Counted from the first letter of the stretch, positions 33,529 to 46,126 are shown. The stretch is 64,000 nt of DNA from Ascaphus truei (GCA_036426205.1 CM071579.1:14246172-14310171); one strand, 5' to 3'. Notes: generated by a model not told the origin, from the sequence alone. Translations and numbers: made by a program.

Positions 33529-34061
33529 TCTGAGATACTGGTACTATGACGCAGATAGGGTGGTCCACCCATCACACACCCATGCTAGTCAGGGGCACCC
33601 AGTCAAATGAAATGAGCTACTTTATTACATTCTTTGTTACATGGGTACCATGTGGACATTGTAAACAACTTTTCAGTGTAATCAGCTCTTTAGAAAGATC
33701 CAGTCTTTTAAAGTAACAAATTCATTTATTCGCATCCTTAAAAAAAAAATGATTGATCTTTTCTCCATATCCAAGCGATATCAGCCTTTATCTGTGTGAT
33801 TAATGATGGCTTTATAATTACCACCCAAGCAATGGACACAACACCAGCAACAATTCATCTCTAGTTTTGAGGACTAGATCACTGTGTGGTCAGCAAGAGC
33901 TTGTCGAGTCCCGCATTCCCTTATCTTTATTGGCTCTCTGATTGGGACAGGGTGGGACAAACACTTCCCTCTTCAGAGGCCCCTACGGCCAGGTCCCCAG
34001 TGGCCGCTGCAGCGCGTGCTGCGGTGCTGCGGTGCATGCGCCACACACCACAGCACAGCTC
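33529..34061. other. Unassigned sequence, no gene seen
   Basis: No recognisable repeat or coding signal. Confidence 0.4.
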
Positions 34062-34340
34062 TCTATGGGGCAGGCCCCAGTGGCCGTGTGTGGGTGCGCA
34101 AAGCGCTGTGACGCCTACGCTGGCAGGGAAGACAAGAATTCTGTATTCCCGTGCCGCGACGTGGTTGCGTGGTCGGCGGGCAGCCAATGGAAGGGCAGAT
34201 ATGCCTCACCATGGACGCACCCCCCGTCATGGCCGCGGCCGCCGGTGCATCCCATCGCTCCCCTACATACTGCAGATCGCGGCTGTAGGCTGTGCACGCC
34301 CTGCCAGGCGCATGTGCAGCAGTGAGGACTGGGGCCATAG
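34062..34340. mobile_element. Possible CpG-rich TIR element
   Basis: CTATGGGGCAGGCCCCAGT near the left and ACTGGGGCCATAG at the right are inverted apart from a 6-bp insertion. The interior is CpG-rich and open in many frames by composition. GTGGCCG words repeat on the left side. It may be Harbinger-like; no clear duplication. Confidence 0.35.
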
Positions 34341-35984
34341 CCTTAGAAATTCAACTGGCCGACAATGTGGCATTGCACCTTTAAAAAAGCAGTCTGCACA
34401 TATCTTTCTGCAGTGGGGTCAGCACAGCTCCATGTCATCATAAGATGCTGGCCCAGTCCTGATTCTGCTAGCCCAGTCCTTGTTCTGCTAGCCCCCATTT
34501 CCTGTAGAAGCTCAGGACTGCTGAGAACAAGAATGCAAAGGAATAACAGACTCAATCTAACGGTGACATGGAGTTAGCGGTCAATACTGGGAGCCCTCTG
34601 TAAACCCGGCAAAGAGATGTTACAGCTCCGTGGCAACCCGATTTCCATCTGAAAATACAGACCAAAAAGAGAATTGTAGAACAAAACGTAAAAATGTCAG
34701 CCATCTTTTATACGCCCCGTCTTGGATGCGGGGGCGTCGCTCGGATAACCGTGTGAAACATTGTCACATTCCCGTCACGTGGCGACTTACACGGCGCTGT
34801 GTATGTTGTATAGGTTCATTATCCGTTTCTTTTCTGTAGATAAGGCGATTGGAAGGGGTTTGTGCTCTTTACGGATAAAAATAGCTGCACTGTTTGCAGA
34901 ACGGCTCCCCCAGGATTATTTCTGGAGCAGGAGCAGTGGGAAAATGTCGCTCATTAGAATTCCCCAAAGAGTTTTCTGCAGGAAGACAGATAAGAGGATG
35001 GTATGTGCAGTTCGATGGCTGCAACGTCACACGCCAGCGAGGACACGTTCCTGAGAAACAAGAACGGCCATTTATCAACGTCTCCCAGCTGCAAAACTGG
35101 GGCACAATCTGAGATAGCAGGGGGGGGGGGGTCACACTCGTTAGCACTATACAGGGCAAGGTGTAGCTTTTAGGGGGGACTCGGAAGAATGAGAATTTTG
35201 AGCACTTTTGCTACAAAAAGTCTGCGTGTCTGTTTTTTGTAGGTCTTTCTGTACTGTGCATCCTGTTCTGCAGGCTCGAATCATGTTTTTATCAAAAGAT
35301 GCAACCAAAGGACTCCTTTGTTACCCAGATTTAGGTTCTAAATGTAAACATGTAGTATATTTTAGCACAAATTGGTATGAGCGCAGAAAATGCTCTTTTG
35401 CTTTCTGTGCTGGTAACAGAGTATCAGCTGTGGAGAGAGATTTGCTAAATTGTAGAATAGGGGGTTGTACATTTTACTTTCACAGCCTGCAAAAAGTTGA
35501 TATGTAATAATAATAAAGGCAGAAGGCGCCTGAGAAATCGCTAAAAGTCACCAAAAGTTTGAAAATGTGTTAACTTTGATGTGAAAGTTCAGTTTTTTTT
35601 AAGAAAAGCAAGAAACACAATATGCCCTTTTTCACCCCTCGCAAAGCTGCGTGGCCTGGAACATGCACATGTCTCGTGGTGACTCTGTCTTTGGCAGAAG
35701 TGAGAGTCAGAACCTCCTGGCTGGAGGCTGCAGAACTTCATCAGGATCCTTCCGCAACAGCTGCTTCTCCTCCCTCACCTGTCATTTCTCTCACACGTGG
35801 AATGTGCTGTCTACAATTATATCAGTTTACCACTTTCTTTGCTTCATGCTGCTGCCCCTGACTCTCGTGCTTGGTGTATGCTGTCACGGCAATGCAATGG
35901 TCCACGGGGATCACAAGAGTGGAAACGGCTGGCAGCCTTTGCTGTGGGAGATTGTGGAAATGGTTGTTTCTTGCATATTGTTAT
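34341..35984. other. Unassigned sequence, no gene seen
   Basis: Several frames of 60-100 codons exist (for example 34869-35159 minus and 35622-35989 plus) without known domains. A G-run sits at 35120. No family recognised. Confidence 0.35.
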
Positions 35985-37145
35985 CTTAGTGACATAGTTA
36001 CATAGTAGTTACATAGTAGATGAGGTTGAAAAAGACATGCATCCATCAAGTTCAACCTATGCTAAATTTAGAGGGCAGATACTTTATCCTATATTCGTAC
36101 TTACAGTATATTGATCCAGAGGAAGGAAACAAAAATCCCCAGTGAAATATCATCTAATGATATCTCATACGGGGAGAAATAAATTCCTTCCTGATTCCAA
36201 ATAATAGCAATCAGATTTCTCCCTGAATCAACATCCTTCCTATGTTTACTTATTTGGTATATCTTCCCTTTCTAAAAAGATGCCCATCCTTTTTCTCAAG
36301 ATATCTATTGTATCTGCCATCACAGTCTCCATGGGTAATAAATTCCACATTGTAACTGCCCTTACTGTAAAGAACCCTTTCCTTTGTTGCTGGTGAAATC
36401 TCCTTTCCTCTAACCTTAAGGGATGGTCCTGAGTCCTTTGTACTGCCCTTGGGATGAATAGTTATTTTGAAAGCTCCTTGTACTGTCTCCTGAATATATT
36501 TATATATAGTTATCATATCCCCTCTTAGACGCCTCTTTTCTAATGTAAATAAATCTCATTTAGCTAGCCTCTCCTCATAAATCAGATTATTCATCCCATT
36601 TATTAATTTGATGGCTCTTCTCTGCACTCTCTCTAGTTCCATAATGTATTTTCGAGGGAGTGGTTCCCACAATTGTACTCCATATTCAATGAGTGGTCTT
36701 ACTAATGCTTTTTAAAGGGGCATACTTATGTTTACTTCCCTTTCATCCATTGCCCGTGTAATGCAAGATAAGATCTTATTTGCCTTAGCAGCTACTGCAT
36801 GACTTTGGGCACTATTGCTAAGATAGCTGTCTACAAGCACTCCTAAATCTTTCTCCATCAAGGATTCTCCTAATTTAGCCCCATTTAATTTGTAAGTCAC
36901 CTGTTTATTCTTGTTTCCCAAATGCCTAACCTTACATTTATCTGTATTAAACCTCATCTGCCATTTACTTGCCCACGTTTCCAGTCTCCCCAAGCCCTTC
37001 AGGAAAGAACTTACATCCTGCTCTGATTCTACTACCTTACACAATTTAGTATCATCGGCAAAGATGGAGACTTTGCTCTCGATGCCAACCTCAAGGTCAT
37101 TAATAAACAAGTTAAAAAGCAGGGGTCCCAGTACCGATCTTCATA
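35985..37145 (-). pseudogene. CR1-type LINE, 5'-truncated
   Basis: Minus-strand reading gives the C-terminal part of a CR1 reverse transcriptase: FINDLEVGIESKVS, then FADDTKLCKVV (catalytic box at 37042-37062), [30 protein letters not shown] and, after a stop near 36715, LIRPLIEYGVQLWEPLPRKY, ERVQRRAIKLINGM and KLNLFTLEKRRLRGDMITIY-like sequence. The frame then runs to its stop near 36250. The 3' region ends with repeated ACTATGTAACTA units at 35990-36030, the CR1-style short tandem tail. Everything upstream of RT motif B or C is missing. Confidence 0.92.
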
Positions 37146-37868
37146 AAGGAATTTCTGTAGCCTAAAAGGGGTTAACTCATCTCCCGAAACAAAAAACAGG
37201 AATCGTACAGGAGCGGTGACATGGATGTTATTTGAACTCCAGCGTCTGCACATGTGGGATGGAGCCTATTAAATCCGGAGCATGAGAACAGACAGCCTCG
37301 TGCTACATAGGATTGCCATTAGTATCTATGTCAAATAATTGGGAATTCTCCTCACGATACAGTAATATAATGAGTGTCCGCGCTAGCCGTGTTTTCTGCG
37401 GCTGGGCAAATATAAAGACGGGTGGTTTCGAGTTTTGTAACAAAAGAAAACCTGATTAAGCCAGATGATTTGTTTTACAGTGAACATGGTGCACTAATGT
37501 TTCTTAAAGTATTCAAGGATAAAACAATCAGCTTTATCTTTTTCACTTTCAAAGCCAAGTGCAGCTGGGAAAGATTTGGGACGATTATGGGTTCTTTTGA
37601 TCAAACATCTGGGGGAAGAATTTGCAAGGCATGCCCTTCTGTTTTTTATACACATTTAGACAATTATTGTAATTTTCTTTATTGTTATACCACTGTTTAA
37701 GGGAATTTAGAGCTCGTAAAACCTGTCAATGACAGCTCCCGATATTGCAGCCAGACAGGCCTGTAATACATTGCTGACACATTAAGCCCGAGAGCCACAA
37801 AATGGTGCCAGGACCGACTTGATGGCAGAGTTATCGGTGCGAGTGCACCTGTCTTCGCGCTTACAGAG
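37146..37868. other. Unassigned sequence, no gene seen
   Basis: A 92-codon frame at 37422-37700 has no known motif. No repeat recognised. Confidence 0.35.
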
Positions 37869-37945
37869 GCCCCGCACTCTGCCGTGGCCCGGCACTCTGC
37901 CGTGGCCCGGCACTCTGCCGTGGCCCGGCACTCTGCCGTGGCCCA
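37869..37945. repeat. 18-bp minisatellite, about 4 copies
   Basis: CCGGCACTCTGCCGTGGC is repeated perfectly in tandem after a slightly different first unit. Confidence 0.95.
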
Positions 37946-38003
37946 AATTCGGCATTCACAGTTTAAATGTTGTAGTGGTTACATTAACCACCCGACCATT
38001 TAA

Positions 38004-38201
38004 CCTGTGATTAGGGTTGCCAGGTGTCCGGTATTGAACTGTCCTGTATTTGGATACTCTGTCCAGTAAAAAATGAGAGGTACTGTAATACTGGACATGT
38101 ATGTGCCCGGTATTTTCCTCCCTGGACATAGTGACCTGACGCACCTTTCACTATTGAGTCCGGTATTTTTGGAGAAGCCACCTGGAAACCCTACCTGTGA
38201 T
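38004..38201. mobile_element. hAT MITE with perfect 8-bp TSD, copy 2
   Basis: The octamer CCTGTGAT stands at 38004-38011 and 38194-38201. The element (38012-38193) runs from TAGGGTTGCCAGGTGTCC to CCACCTGGAAACCCTA. It belongs to the same family as 14289-14474 in the opposite orientation. The exact duplication identifies the hAT superfamily and gives exact termini. Confidence 0.95.
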
Positions 38202-40499
38202 CGCCAGGGGAGAGTGCGGGGAGTGTGCCGGCATCTCCTGCTACCATGCAGAGTCACGTTACGACATGTCGGCTTGACAACGCGATATCACATGACGTTG
38301 TCACGTGACATGAGGTTGGGCAAGAGGCCCCCCGCACATCACGTGATGTCCTCATGGCGCCGGGGGCGGTAAGAGGCCTCGCGCACCAACACACGGCACC
38401 AGGCCCCACCATACTCCCAGCTGCCCTGTGCTAGACCCTTTTGTGAATCTGCGCCTAAGTTCTATAACTTAATTCCATTGGTCATTTCCAAAGCAGTGAT
38501 TCTGTTCTTAGATGCAAAACCCAAAGCTCGACAAAAACAACAAAGCGCATTTGTATGCTCCATTTTAAAAGGGAGGTATTTAAACACATTGAATTTCTGA
38601 AAGTGCAACAGCAGCTTTGAAATTCAGAACTAGCAAAAATGTACCGGTTTCTCAATCCCGCCATGAGACAGTGAACTCATTACATCCCAAAGTGTCTCCC
38701 TGGGGAGATGGCAAAGCATTGTATTAACTCAATAAACCGGAGGACAGGATAGCGAATACAATTAGCAAGACAATGCAATTTAATTATTATTTTAATCTGT
38801 TTCCAGGTAAGTGGTACCAGGAAGGCTCTCCATGTAATTAGAGACATTTGCCCTTATGTTCACCGAGGGGTCGGGAATGTGATGGGGTAACATACCAGCA
38901 CTAAAAGGGCCAGGCCCTCCTAGGCAAAAGGGAATTACAGACATGGACTTGTTTAATACCTGAAATATATATGTAATAATTAATAGTTGGTAATGTGCCC
39001 TCCTTTTTTTTTCTCTGACACTCCATAACCTTTCTCTTTATCTGATGTAGCTTCTCTTGTTCTTGTCCTGAAACATGCAGCTCTCTGGCCCTCTCCACTA
39101 ATAGCCATATTCCCCAGCTGCCCTCCTGCTAATCTCAGGGGTTTGCTGATAACTTTGGTTATAACTCACCCTACCTGTGCTCTCGGAAGCTGGCACTGCA
39201 GCTCTGCGCTGCCGCAAACAACATAACCACCCTGACCTCCGGCGCTATGGCTCATAGGTACATTGTTATCCCATGTTCTAATCCCGTATTATGTCTGTGT
39301 TACGGTTCCTTTCATCTTGTCCGTGCCTCACAAGGGGAGCAGACATGTCCCGTTTTACATATGCATGGAAGACCATGCGTCGTTGGCAATGTAGGTTTAC
39401 AAAGCTTTGAATACTGGGCAAACAAATCTAACTCCTTTGTTACCAACATTGCCGTGTAATCCATTACCAGCCCAACGAAGAAGTAAAAGCCACGCTGGGT
39501 GAACCCAGATCATTCTCTCCTCTTCATTGGAAAGGTCTCCCGTGGAGTAGTCTTCTCCATGGTGAAACCCAATGCATTATACATGTTATACATGAATATA
39601 TTGTACAGCAGGGACACAAACATACTTGAATTGTAAATGAAAGTCAGATGTAGAGAGCTGTCATTAGAGATGAGGCTGTCTGAAGGCATCTCCTCTTCTG
39701 CACACCGGCTGCAAGGTCACTTCTCCCAATGCAGCCCCCGGAGGAGGCTTCCAGTAGGTGTAAGGTTTCCATTCTTTGAAGGCCAGGGCTGTTTGAGTAA
39801 AACTGTATTCCTTCCTACTAACTAAATAACCCCTTCACTGCTTGAGAAACTGCGCTGCCTTTTGCAATTCATGTATTATAAACACTACCAGCACTGAAAT
39901 TGTTAAAAGTGAATTTACTATTAAATAATAATAATAATAAATAGAGGAAAAGTGTTAAAGCTCAGAATTCTCTAACTACAATATGTCTCTTCCTGGCACA
40001 AGCGAAATATGCAGCAAGTTCTTGAGTCATTTTGCAGAGCAACATAACTGGGAAACACTATAAACGCATGTGAGGTCATATTTAAGATGGCGGCCTCCGT
40101 TATGTTTTATTTGACTGTCAATTATAAACAGCTACAACGTATGTCCTCTCTCCTGAGTCATTACAAGACAGGAAAAACTGGGGAAAGTGGCTCACCATAA
40201 AATACAAAGATTTACATTATTGTAAATGAAAAGCACAATCTGTTTACATAAGCGGTGAAAATAAGTGCTGTATTTATTGTCCCAAAACAGATATAAAGAA
40301 GCCAAAGTTCTACTAAAAAGTGTCATTTTGCTAAGAATGGCAAATAAGTAACAAACTACAGTATTTAGAAAGTAACTCTGAAATTGAACCTAAGCTTTAT
40401 TTCGTTCAACTTTTAAAACATTTTCTTATAGGAAGGTCTGGGAGCGCTGAAACTGAACGTACGCGTCTTTTCAGTCAAACCTAGTAGGCGGGGGACTTA
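38202..40499. other. Unassigned sequence, no gene seen
   Basis: Mostly AT-rich sequence with short frames on both strands and an AAT run near 39925. The CpG patch at 38210-38400 has repeated ACGTGA or CATGACGT words. I see no gene or recognised family. Confidence 0.4.
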
Positions 40500-41515
40500 G
40501 AAGAAGTTGTGAAATATTTTTATTTTAACATTGTGTGTAATGGTAAATGTTTATTCACTGTATATGAGCTGGGGATTTCCAAGTCTGTGGTTCTGAGAGA
40601 CCATTTGGCTACCAAGTCTGCTCAGGTCCCGAGTGCCACCAAGTCTGCTCGGGTCCCGGAGTTGAAAGCCACAGAGATTGCCAAGGTGTGAAAGCCATTT
40701 GGGTGGAGGAGTTAGCCTCAAGTACCCTCGTCCTGGGCTGAATGGAAGTCATCGGACTACCATTTGCCCAGACCTTGAGACGCCTAACTCCATGGGTGAC
40801 ATCTGACTAACAAGTGGCAGAGGTTCCAAGTTGGCGCACGCCCCTATCAGATTCCGAACACATCCTTGCCCGGCTTCAGGAGACTGGCAAATCTCTGATT
40901 GGCTGGTAGGAATTCTCCCACGCTCAGATTGGCAGGAGTATTTAATGAATGGAACTGGAATACTATAAGAAAGCCCAGCAGCCAATCCAGTCCTCAGATT
41001 CTAAGCGCCAAGACAGCAGCGGCAAATTTGAATCCGCCAAAAGATGCTCCAAGAGAAATAGCAGCGAGCCGGCTTCAGAAATTTCAGGTCGAGACATTTT
41101 CTGAGTCCCGACTTTTCCAGCCAAGTTCTAAGAATAGAACGTAGCGGACGCGGTTGGGGATTGAAGCAGTTTTGAGTTCCAGGACATTTGGGACTTACTC
41201 GCGGTAAAGTTATGTCAAGGCTCCGGAGCTTGTATAGCAGTGGCATGTGAAATCCTATTCCGATTTGGGTTCCAGGACATCTCAGGCTAAGTCCCGGTCA
41301 ACTACAAATTTTGTTACATGGACTGTAGAAGCTAGGAAAGTCTCATTTTCTCGCCCAGACCCCCAGTAAGTGTGTCTTTTCTCTTGTATATTGTAATCTA
41401 CTTTGTGTACGTCTGTTTCAACGAAATAAATGACAATTTGTTTTACCTCCTTGTGTTGCCCAATGTTCTGATCCCGGTTAGAAAGGTGTAAATATCTGGT
41501 CTCCCGTGACTCATG
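40500..41515 (+). mobile_element. LTR-like region, copy 2
   Basis: The 3' part (41255-41513) matches 6530-6771 in order, including AGTAAGTGTGTCTTTTCT, AATAAA at 41425-41430 and the terminal CTGGTCTCCCGTGAC. The upstream sequence contains a duplicated CCAAGTCTGCTC(A/G)GGTCCC at about 40613 and 40639, two TTCCAGGACAT phrases (41177 and 41270), and GCCAATCC boxes. The left boundary is not defined. The element is probably a solo LTR or a truncated LTR retrotransposon. Confidence 0.5.
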
Positions 41516-43022
41516 TACAATTCAACTAAATGAAGGGAGGACATCCTTCATTTATTTTAATTGTACATTAATCAAAATGAAATCTTAATTTGTATTGTTG
41601 AGGTATGTATGAATTTACATTATTCTACACCTATACTTTATACAGTCATTAGTACATTATATACCATATTAGTTCACACAAACATATCACTTTAATCACT
41701 AAAAACCATAATACAGTTTATGATGTGTTTTAGACATTAATATGATCCATAATATACATCGTTGTAGTGAAAGGGTTAAGTCCTATACATTGCTTCTCGG
41801 CTATTCCCGGAAATAACTCCATGGTAATCAGGGTCTGAATGTTGGGCGCCAGGTTTTGGGAGGTGCTAAATATCGTAGCGTTATGCCCGTGCGATCTCGT
41901 GTGCGGGAGGTCTGAGGCTCTGCCACGTTAGGTAAACCGCTCATTACCATATGATTTGCAAATGAGTAGGTCTAAGGTTCGTTCAAATTTATCGATGTGG
42001 CATTTTCCTTAAATATAACGGGACATTGTTTATTAGTGAAGAACCTTCGGGGTGGTCCCAGAATTATACAACGGTGCTGTCTTTAAAGTGACTTTCTACG
42101 TGGTACACCGAGGCAAAACTGGATTGTACGATGGTCAGGAATTGGATGTGCTTGTCTGCCACGTTACGGATACAACCCTATTGTACTACACTAGGGAATA
42201 TGTTGACGTGCTATAAGTAGACTATTATAATAATACAGTAATAATAATGACCTGACAAATGTAAAAATGTTCTATCTTCCCCCCTCCAAAGGTTCTCAGT
42301 CAAATCTCCCTAATTGGTGCATTTGCGTGTTAGTCACTATAATATGCTTGTGATTTACAATATATTTACATTTGTAATCATTGTTCCATTTCCCCCCCCA
42401 GAATATGCTAACACGGGAGAGGTGGACATGCACCGACAGAATGAGAATAAGATGTAAATGAAATAATCTAATTGTCTGCACATTGCCTGGTATTTTGGAT
42501 ACATGCTGTTCTCTTGTCCAGACGCATTAGAGAGGAGCTGACATTATTCTTTGCCAGCCTCCCACTTAGTAACGGGTTGTCTGGGCCGGGCATATCTCCG
42601 AAGTGATTGAAATGCTAAGCGCTTTCACATCCCATGTCATGTAAGGGGTGCCATTTAGAATGTGCTTGTTATGTTTGTGTCATTGTGTTAGGAGGAAGGA
42701 ATAGCAGGGACAGGTCTGTGTATCACAATGCTAAACCCATCAAAGTGTTATGGTCCCTCGGACCAGTTATACCTACAGCGTGCTATCTCTGTATTACACA
42801 TCGACTCCTTAATTTTGTTACATAGACAGCAGAACATATTGCATAGCCGCAATCTACAGCGTGGCCAGCTCACTCAGCATGGCAGTCATTGCAAACCCCA
42901 TACTTTCTATAGGAACGTTCTTGGGGTATGAGATGACCCTATCACATAGGGCCTATGTCCTAAAGAATAATACAAATAATCCCTTTTCGCTCCACTCTCT
43001 TTCATTTGGCGCTGCCTAGAAG
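41516..43022. other. Unassigned sequence, no gene seen
   Basis: AT-rich; no recognisable repeat or coding signal. Confidence 0.4.
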
Positions 43023-43509
43023 CTTGTAACCGGGGTTGCCACCTCTCCGGGTTTCACCCGGAGACTTCGGGTTTGGCATCCCTTTCTCCGGGCTACGGGT
43101 TTGTCCCTGAAATCTCCGGGTGGGCGGGTGGTCTGGACGGCAGTGAGCAGTGGTGCGCTGACGTCAATGACAGGAGCCGGGCGGCAGAGGATTGGACGGC
43201 TGTGGTGGAGGGTGCTGCGTGCGCACATACACACACGAGCGCTCCCAAGTACCCCCAATTCGGAAGTCAAATCCTCCTTGACTTTCTTTGTCTCCACTGC
43301 AGCCAGCTACAGGTCACTCACCGGTTCCTGCCCTGCCCTGCATTGCGATGCCACGCTGCTCAGTGCTCACTGAATCACACTGTCACTCCGTCCTCTCTGG
43401 CTCCTCCTCCTCCTGCTCGGGCTGCTGCTTCAAGTGCCTGTTCCCCTGCTTCAAGTCTGTTTATTTATTACTAAGGTGCACTGGGATGTATATAAATATA
43501 TATTTATAT

Positions 43510-43510
<1 letters not shown>

Positions 43511-43599
<89 letters not shown>

Positions 43600-43606
43600 G
43601 TGTATA

Positions 43607-43670
<64 letters not shown>

Positions 43671-43705
43671 ACTATACACACACACACACACACAATGTAT
43701 ATGTG
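43511..43705. repeat. GT/TA/GTAT microsatellite in the hAT element
   Basis: Successive GT, TA, TATG and CA runs. They produce several cysteine-valine or isoleucine-tyrosine repeat frames that are not genes. Confidence 0.95.
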
Positions 43706-43952
43706 TGTGTATGCAACTTGTGGCAATGCATTGCTGCTGCTGCTACCGCCACTAGTGATTCAAGATGCTTTCCACAAACTTGAAGTTTTGTGAGATTGTC
43801 ATCAGTGTTGGTTATAAATAATAGAAATGACATAAGCTAATATACAATTCCATATACCATTAACGCAGCAACCGTACCTGCAACAGCAATGTCTTCGGCA
43901 TCTCCCCCTACAACTACTGTCAATAAGGCTGCGCGGCGTAAAATGGCGCTAC

Positions 43953-44111
43953 GTTGCCATGCCAACGGGAACGTCGCGTGACGTAACAGCATTACGTGAT
44001 TCCCGTTGCCATGACAATGAGATGCCACATGTCATGACGTGATGCAGTGCCACGTTGTCATGGCAACTTGACGCCGCGTGACGTTGCATGGTGCCCCGTT
44101 GTCATGGCAAC
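43953..44111. promoter_or_regulatory. Cluster of X-box-like palindromes and CRE-like words
   Basis: GTTGCCATGCCAAC (43953), GTTGCCATGACAAT (44005) and GTTGTCATGGCAAC (44054 and 44098) match the RFX X-box consensus GTTRCCATGGYAAC at most positions. TGACGT or TGACGTAA words lie between them. Four sites in 160 bp is striking, but they are spaced repeats inside a transposon and may reflect amplification, not regulation. Confidence 0.4.
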
Positions 44112-44184
44112 AGTGTCATTTAAAAAAAAAAAAAAATCTCCGGGTTGGCCATCAGTCGAAGGTGGCAACCCTGCTTGTAACCCA

Positions 44185-44696
44185 TTAGGGTTGTTATATA
44201 CAGCATGCGGCCGCGCGTGCCTATGCGAACGCGAACGCGCGTGCATGTGCCGCATGCTTTTTCTGTTTATAGAGCCGGGAGCTACAGGTAATGTATATGT
44301 GTGTGTATGTGTGTGTATGTGTGTGTATGTGTGTGTATGTGTGAGTATATGTGTGTGCATGGGTTGTGTGAGTGAAAGTAAGTCCTAAATAAGATTTTTT
44401 AAAGAAAAAAAAGTTTAATAAATATTTTTTTTTTAGTTCTGCAATCATTGACACACACACATCCATACAAACACGCATCCACGCATACATACATCCATAC
44501 AAACACTACATACATTTGAGCACCGGTAGAGGCGTGAAAAGATGGTTTTCCCGTCTTCGCCGCTGTCTGTCGGCTCCCCTCTCCCTGCCTTGCGCGCGCG
44601 GCCCTTGTGTAGAAGGGCTTACTCACGTCAGCAAACTAATATTCCGCGCGCGCGCACACGGCGTAGCACACGCCCGCCACTATAGAACATGCCTTA
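44185..44696. mobile_element. Harbinger-like MITE, family B, perfect TTA TSD
   Basis: TTA stands at 44185-44187 and 44694-44696. The left end GGGTTGTTATATACAGC and the inverse of the right end, GGCATGTTCTATAGTGGC, are related. The interior holds a GCGCGTGC block, a GTGTGTAT microsatellite (44293-44355), an AAAGTTTAATAAAT stretch, a CA-rich block, GCACCGGTAG, and GCGCGGCCCTTGTGTAGAAG. Copies at 59361-59794 and 63725 onward share this order. It lies only 3 bp from the hAT element's right duplication. Confidence 0.88.
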
Positions 44697-45009
44697 TAAT
44701 GAACTATTTCCTATATGCTGCATACATTAGCCTGCTGTTCAGTATCTTAAATGTTCTATGAAGCTTATGTCAATAGAGGGCTGAATAAGTTCCATATTTT
44801 AGTCAAAACAATAATTAGCCTGCCCTGCCAAATCAAACCCTAATAGGCAGGTTCTGCACCCACTGTTAAGGCACCAAAGCACTTACCCAGGCCAGCCCTT
44901 CAACCAATTCTCAGGTGTGTTTTCCATCCTCCTTAAATCACATACTGTATGTAACCCTCTGTGCCCGATTGTAAAGGAGTTTATATTGAGTTGGATGTAC
45001 AGTATATAC
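44697..45009. other. Unassigned sequence, no gene seen
   Basis: No recognisable signal. Confidence 0.4.
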
Positions 45010-45390
45010 ATGGCTGTGCTCAGTCTCTCAGACCTGCTCGGGGTGCTTGGGCAGTGCAGGCTGGGCTCAGTCTCCCAGACCAGGTCAAGGTGCTGGGTCA
45101 GTGCAGGCTGGGATCAGTCTCTCATACCTTATCAGGGTGCTAGGTGCAGGCTGGGCTCTGTCTCTCAGACCTGGTCAGGGTGCTGGGTCAGTGCAGGCTG
45201 GGCAGTCTCTCAGACCTGGTCAGGGTGCTGGGTCAGTGCAGGCTGGGCTCAGTCTCTCAGACCTGGTCAGGGTGCTGGGTCAGTGCAGGCTGGGCTCAGT
45301 CTCTCAGACATGGTCAGGGTGCTGGGTCAGTGCAGGCTGGGCTCAGTCTCTCAGACCTGCTCAGGGTCTCTCATACCTGCTCAGGGTGGG
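45010..45390 (+). repeat. 47-bp minisatellite, about 8 copies
   Basis: The unit is GGGCTCAGTCTCTCAGACCT, then GGTCAGGGTGCTGGGTCAGT and GCAGGCT. Copies vary by a few substitutions and small deletions. All three plus-strand frames are open across it, which is a consequence of composition and period. Confidence 0.95.
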
Positions 45391-45929
45391 GATTTGCAGA
45401 TAGAATAAGGATGGGCACCAGGTACTTTTATAGTACAAACAAGAGCTTTATTCACATCCGTTTACAATGTTCCATATACAAAACGCACTTCACTTCAGAC
45501 ATTAACTGGTGACAAATAATATGGTTACTCTGTGCTTCTTCCCTTGGTAGCTCTCACTCCTGCACTGGGGAGGTAGTTCTGCTTGTTTCCCTTAGTATTA
45601 GTGAGATTGTCAATCTCCTGCATAGTGTCATCTCAGGTGGGCTTGTGGCAGGAATACACTCTGTCCTCGGGGATCAGTATCCCGTCACTCTGTGTACTGC
45701 CTACCTCTTCCATACATATTGGAGCACATGCTCACTCCTCTTCTCGACTCATGACAATCTTGGACCATTGCTATTGGCGCTAACTATATAGATCACGTTC
45801 CTGAACTGTAAACAATAAATGGAGAGAGGACATCCTTAATACACATGCCTATACACACAAGCCTATTTACAGGACTCACAGTGAGGCTTTAGTCTGAACT
45901 TTGGAAAACCTGTTTCTAGAACATTGGGA

Positions 45930-45967
<38 letters not shown>

Positions 45968-46124
45968 TCATCACTGGTCACAAGACATGCAAAGGAGGGG
46001 CTATCCTTTTCTGCACAGTCATCCTACATCACGTGATGGGGAGGGGAGTAACCTGAATGATCCCACACAGTTAACCCATTAAGGCTGTTAGCCACTTATA
46101 CTAACTAGTAGTAGGGGCTACACA
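45391..46124. other. Unassigned sequence with a TA microsatellite
   Basis: TA repeat at 45934-45963. The rest has no recognised repeat or gene. Confidence 0.4.
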
Positions 46125-46126
46125 TA

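Larger units (their letters stand above)
43023..44181. mobile_element. 1.1-kb hAT element with perfect 8-bp TSD
   Basis: CTTGTAAC flanks both sides (43023-43030 and 44174-44181). The element (43031-44173) begins CGGGGTTGCCACCTC and ends GAAGGTGGCAACCCTG, so the termini read CAGGGTTGCCACC. The left part repeats CTCCGGG words. The middle is a long GT/TA microsatellite (43511-43705), and the right part has four palindromic X-box-like sites (43953-44111). No transposase is recognisable; frames at 43073-43474 lack known motifs. It is non-autonomous. Confidence 0.92.

Noticed and set aside
43451..43783. Cysteine-valine and isoleucine-tyrosine repeat frames
   Set aside because: Translations of GT, CA and TA microsatellites.
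45010..45403. Open frames over the 47-bp minisatellite as a repeat protein
   Set aside because: All three frames are open because the unit lacks stops; 47 is not a multiple of three, so no frame keeps a stable repeat.
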